Positions 6,489-7,850 of a DNA stretch of 7,850 nucleotides are shown piece after piece. Location: contig PKWD01000215.1 of the NCBI GenBank assembly GCA_003131945.1, positions 7,975 through 15,824 of the forward strand, read 5' to 3'. Each line of letters opens with the position of its first letter. Position 1 is the stretch's first letter. Made by a program: the position numbers and the translations under genes. Source of the stretch: Acidimicrobiaceae bacterium (lineage in GTDB: Bacteria; Actinomycetota; Acidimicrobiia; Acidimicrobiales; UBA8190). Under the pieces are notes generated by a model. That model was given only the letters and a program-made list of their open reading frames with translations, ran no database searches and was not told the DNA's origin.

Positions 6489-7298
6489 CTACGGCCCCGA
6501 GCGGCCGTCGGAAGGTCGCCTGGCGGCCCTGTCGGGTGAGACCGGGCCGTCGAGGGAATCGGCCTGGAGATCCTCCCGTTCGAGCAGGCGCTGCTCCTCT
6601 GCGGAGATCCCGCCCCGGGCGGCGATCATGTCGGGCCGCTCATCGATCGTCCGGTGCAGGGCCATGGCCCGGCGCCACCTCTCGATCCGGGCGTGGTCGC
6701 CTGTCCGCAGGACCTCGGGCACCTCCCAACCCCGGAAATCGGCCGGGCGGGTGTAATGGGGGTATTCGAGGAGCCCCGAGGTAAAGCTCTCGTCCACGGC
6801 CGAGGCCTCGTTCCCCATGACACCGGGAAGGAGGCGGGAAACGGCCTCGACGACCACCACGGCGGCCGCCTCACCGCCGGCGAGCACGTAGTCACCAATG
6901 GACAGCTCGCCGTCGACGAGATGGTCCGACACCCTCTCGTCGACACCCTCGTAGCGGCCGCAGAGCAGCGAGAAACCGCCCGATGCCGTCGTGGCCAGCG
7001 CGGCCAACTCCTCGGCCATGTGTTGGTCGAAGCGACGTCCCCGGGGACCAAGGAGGTACAGGGGCCGGGGCGGGTCCGCCCTCTCCACCGATGCGAAAAC
7101 GGGGCCGGGGGTGAGGACCATGCCGGCCCCTCCTCCGAACGGAGCGTCGTCGACCGAACGCCGGGCGTCGGAGGTGTCGTCACGCAGGTCGTAGATGCGC
7201 AGGTCGAGCACGCCGGTGCTCCGGGCCCGACCGAGAAGCGCCCCCGAGCAGAACCCCTCGAGGAGCTCGGGGAAGATGGTGAAGACGTCGACACGCAT
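6489..7298 (-). CDS. trmD: tRNA (guanine(37)-N1)-methyltransferase TrmD
   Basis: TrmD methylates N1 of G37 next to the anticodon using S-adenosylmethionine and so prevents +1 frameshifting. It is a SPOUT enzyme with a trefoil knot, active as a dimer. The 269-residue product starts [13 protein letters not shown] and shows [16 protein letters not shown] (about 47-61), [13 protein letters not shown] (111-123), the knot segment [16 protein letters not shown] (132-147), [11 protein letters not shown] (about 175-185), and [17 protein letters not shown] in the C-terminal tRNA-binding domain. GGEAAAV in place of GGELPAM also occurs in mycobacterial TrmD. The residue aligned with catalytic Asp169 of E. 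coli is Glu170, preceded by Asp169. The last 25 or so residues are a charged, probably disordered tail. The chosen ATG at 7298 is preceded by AGGGGG; an upstream ATG at 7319 would add seven non-conserved residues. Confidence 0.97.
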   Translation of the reverse strand: MRVDVFTIFPELLEGFCSGALLGRARSTGVLDLRIYDLRDDTSDARRSVDDAPFGGGAGMVLTPGPVFASVERADPPRPLYLLGPRGRRFDQHMAEELAALATTASGGFSLLCGRYEGVDERVSDHLVDGELSIGDYVLAGGEAAAVVVVEAVSRLLPGVMGNEASAVDESFTSGLLEYPHYTRPADFRGWEVPEVLRTGDHARIERWRRAMALHRTIDERPDMIAARGGISAEEQRLLEREDLQADSLDGPVSPDRAARRPSDGRSGP

Positions 7299-7302
7299 CG
7301 GG

Positions 7303-7308
7303 CCCCCT
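7303..7308 (-). promoter_or_regulatory. Shine-Dalgarno of trmD
   Basis: AGGGGG on the minus strand, four bases before the ATG at 7298, in the rimM-trmD spacer. It favours that start over the in-frame ATG at 7319. Confidence 0.6.
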
Positions 7309-7327
7309 ACGCCGGCCATGGGCCCGG

Positions 7328-7774
7328 TCAGTCGAGCAGGCCGAGCGGGACATCGACCACGATCCGGCCGGGACTGTGATCGACGACACAGCGCAGCGGC
7401 ACCAGAGCTCCGCCGTCGAGCTCCAGGAGGTCGCTGACCGGATTGGCCACCACGGCTGTCACCGTGCCCAGGTGACGACCGTCAGCCTTGTCGATGACGG
7501 CCGACCCCACCAGCTCGTGTACCCAAAGGGCGGAGGGGTCGTCGAGGGGAGGTGCCCGCAGTACGCGATCACGCAGCGCCTCGGCGGCGTCGATCCCCTG
7601 GACACCGGCGAAGGTGACGAGCCAACGATGTTGGAAAGGACGCGAGCTCTCGATGCACAGCTCGCCCTCATCGGTTATGAAGACCGAGCCCGGCATGGAC
7701 CGTTCGGCGCGGTTGCTCACGAGGTCGACGACGACTTCGCCGCGTAGTCCGTGAGGTCGCACCACGCGGCCCAC
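7328..7774 (-). CDS. rimM: 16S rRNA processing protein RimM
   Basis: RimM assists maturation of the 30S head by binding S19 and 16S rRNA. The product has the N-terminal RimM barrel ([17 protein letters not shown] at 2-18, through about residue 74) and the C-terminal PRC-barrel ([13 protein letters not shown] at 83-95, [17 protein letters not shown] at 103-119, ending VDVPLGLLD). At 148 residues from the GTG at 7774 it is shorter than the roughly 170-180 usual, with a trimmed linker and C-terminal barrel. The GTG has GAGGGG nine bases upstream. Homology appears to extend a few codons further back (GLLD before VGRVV), but no ATG, GTG or TTG exists in that frame up to the window edge, so the true N-terminus is uncertain. 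Its stop is 29 bases before trmD. Confidence 0.95.
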   Translation of the reverse strand: MGRVVRPHGLRGEVVVDLVSNRAERSMPGSVFITDEGELCIESSRPFQHRWLVTFAGVQGIDAAEALRDRVLRAPPLDDPSALWVHELVGSAVIDKADGRHLGTVTAVVANPVSDLLELDGGALVPLRCVVDHSPGRIVVDVPLGLLD

Positions 7775-7783
7775 GTCGAGGAG

Positions 7784-7789
7784 CCCCTC
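7784..7789 (-). promoter_or_regulatory. Probable Shine-Dalgarno of rimM
   Basis: GAGGGG on the minus strand, nine bases before the GTG at 7774. It is the main argument for starting rimM at that GTG even though conserved residues seem to continue upstream. Confidence 0.5.
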
Positions 7790-7826
7790 ATCCGTCCCGT
7801 GGGGGACGGGATCATGACGGGGATCG

Positions 7827-7850
7827 TCAGTCGTCGACGAAGTCGACGTT
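7827..7850 (-). CDS. C-terminal end of the gene upstream of rimM, probably KH-domain protein KhpA
   Basis: At the right edge one minus-strand frame reads NVDFVDD followed by TGA (7829-7827). In actinobacteria the gene before rimM is commonly the small KH-domain RNA-binding protein (KhpA), itself after rpsP, and its C-terminus typically ends in a strand of the type V-x-V-D-x-V-D. Position, orientation and the seven visible residues agree with this, but seven residues cannot prove it. Confidence 0.4.
   Translation of the reverse strand, partial: NVDFVDD

Noticed and set aside
1..7850. Search for CRISPR arrays, insertion sequences, tRNA or rRNA genes, attachment sites and defence genes
   Set aside because: No repeated spaced units, terminal inverted repeats, transposase motifs, tRNA-like cloverleaf or nuclease/helicase cassettes were seen. 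Apart from the ABC pair and crotonase, the region is conserved housekeeping content.

Overview
The window is GC-rich throughout, all coding regions are tightly packed, and the gene content points to an actinobacterium. The strongest marker is a DUF2469 protein, a family I know essentially from Actinobacteria, lying next to rplS and yraN. An MreB gene and the overall gene order would suit an Acidimicrobiia-like lineage, but that assignment is inference.

Layout. Positions 1-507 (+) hold the C-terminal half of mreB. It runs into two large minus-strand genes with a short convergent spacer. Those genes (594-2381 and 2378-4201) overlap by four bases and encode the two halves of a heterodimeric ABC exporter. 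Upstream of them on the same strand lie a crotonase-family enzyme (4293-5081), a YraN/UPF0102 protein (5131-5565), a DUF2469 protein (5670-5963), ribosomal protein L19 (rplS, 5968-6321), the tRNA m1G37 methyltransferase trmD (6489-7298) and the 16S processing factor rimM (7328-7774). The last few codons of what is probably khpA sit at the right edge. All minus-strand genes read leftward, in the order khpA-rimM-trmD-rplS-DUF2469-yraN-crotonase-ABC1-ABC2.

How they work together. The right half is the conserved ribosome-maturation and translation cluster (RimM, TrmD, L19), followed by small conserved housekeeping genes. The crotonase and the exporter look like a separate metabolic and transport section that happens to be co-oriented.

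I see no mobile element, CRISPR array, tRNA or rRNA, and no clearly new multi-gene system. The most notable signal is the complementary loss of ATPase motifs in the ABC pair. ABC1 has lost Walker A, the Q-loop Gln and the H-loop His but keeps its signature motif; ABC2 is the mirror image. Smaller points are the rimM start, a stable stem-loop in the rplS leader, a crotonase without the hydratase glutamates, and a Glu at the TrmD catalytic Asp position.
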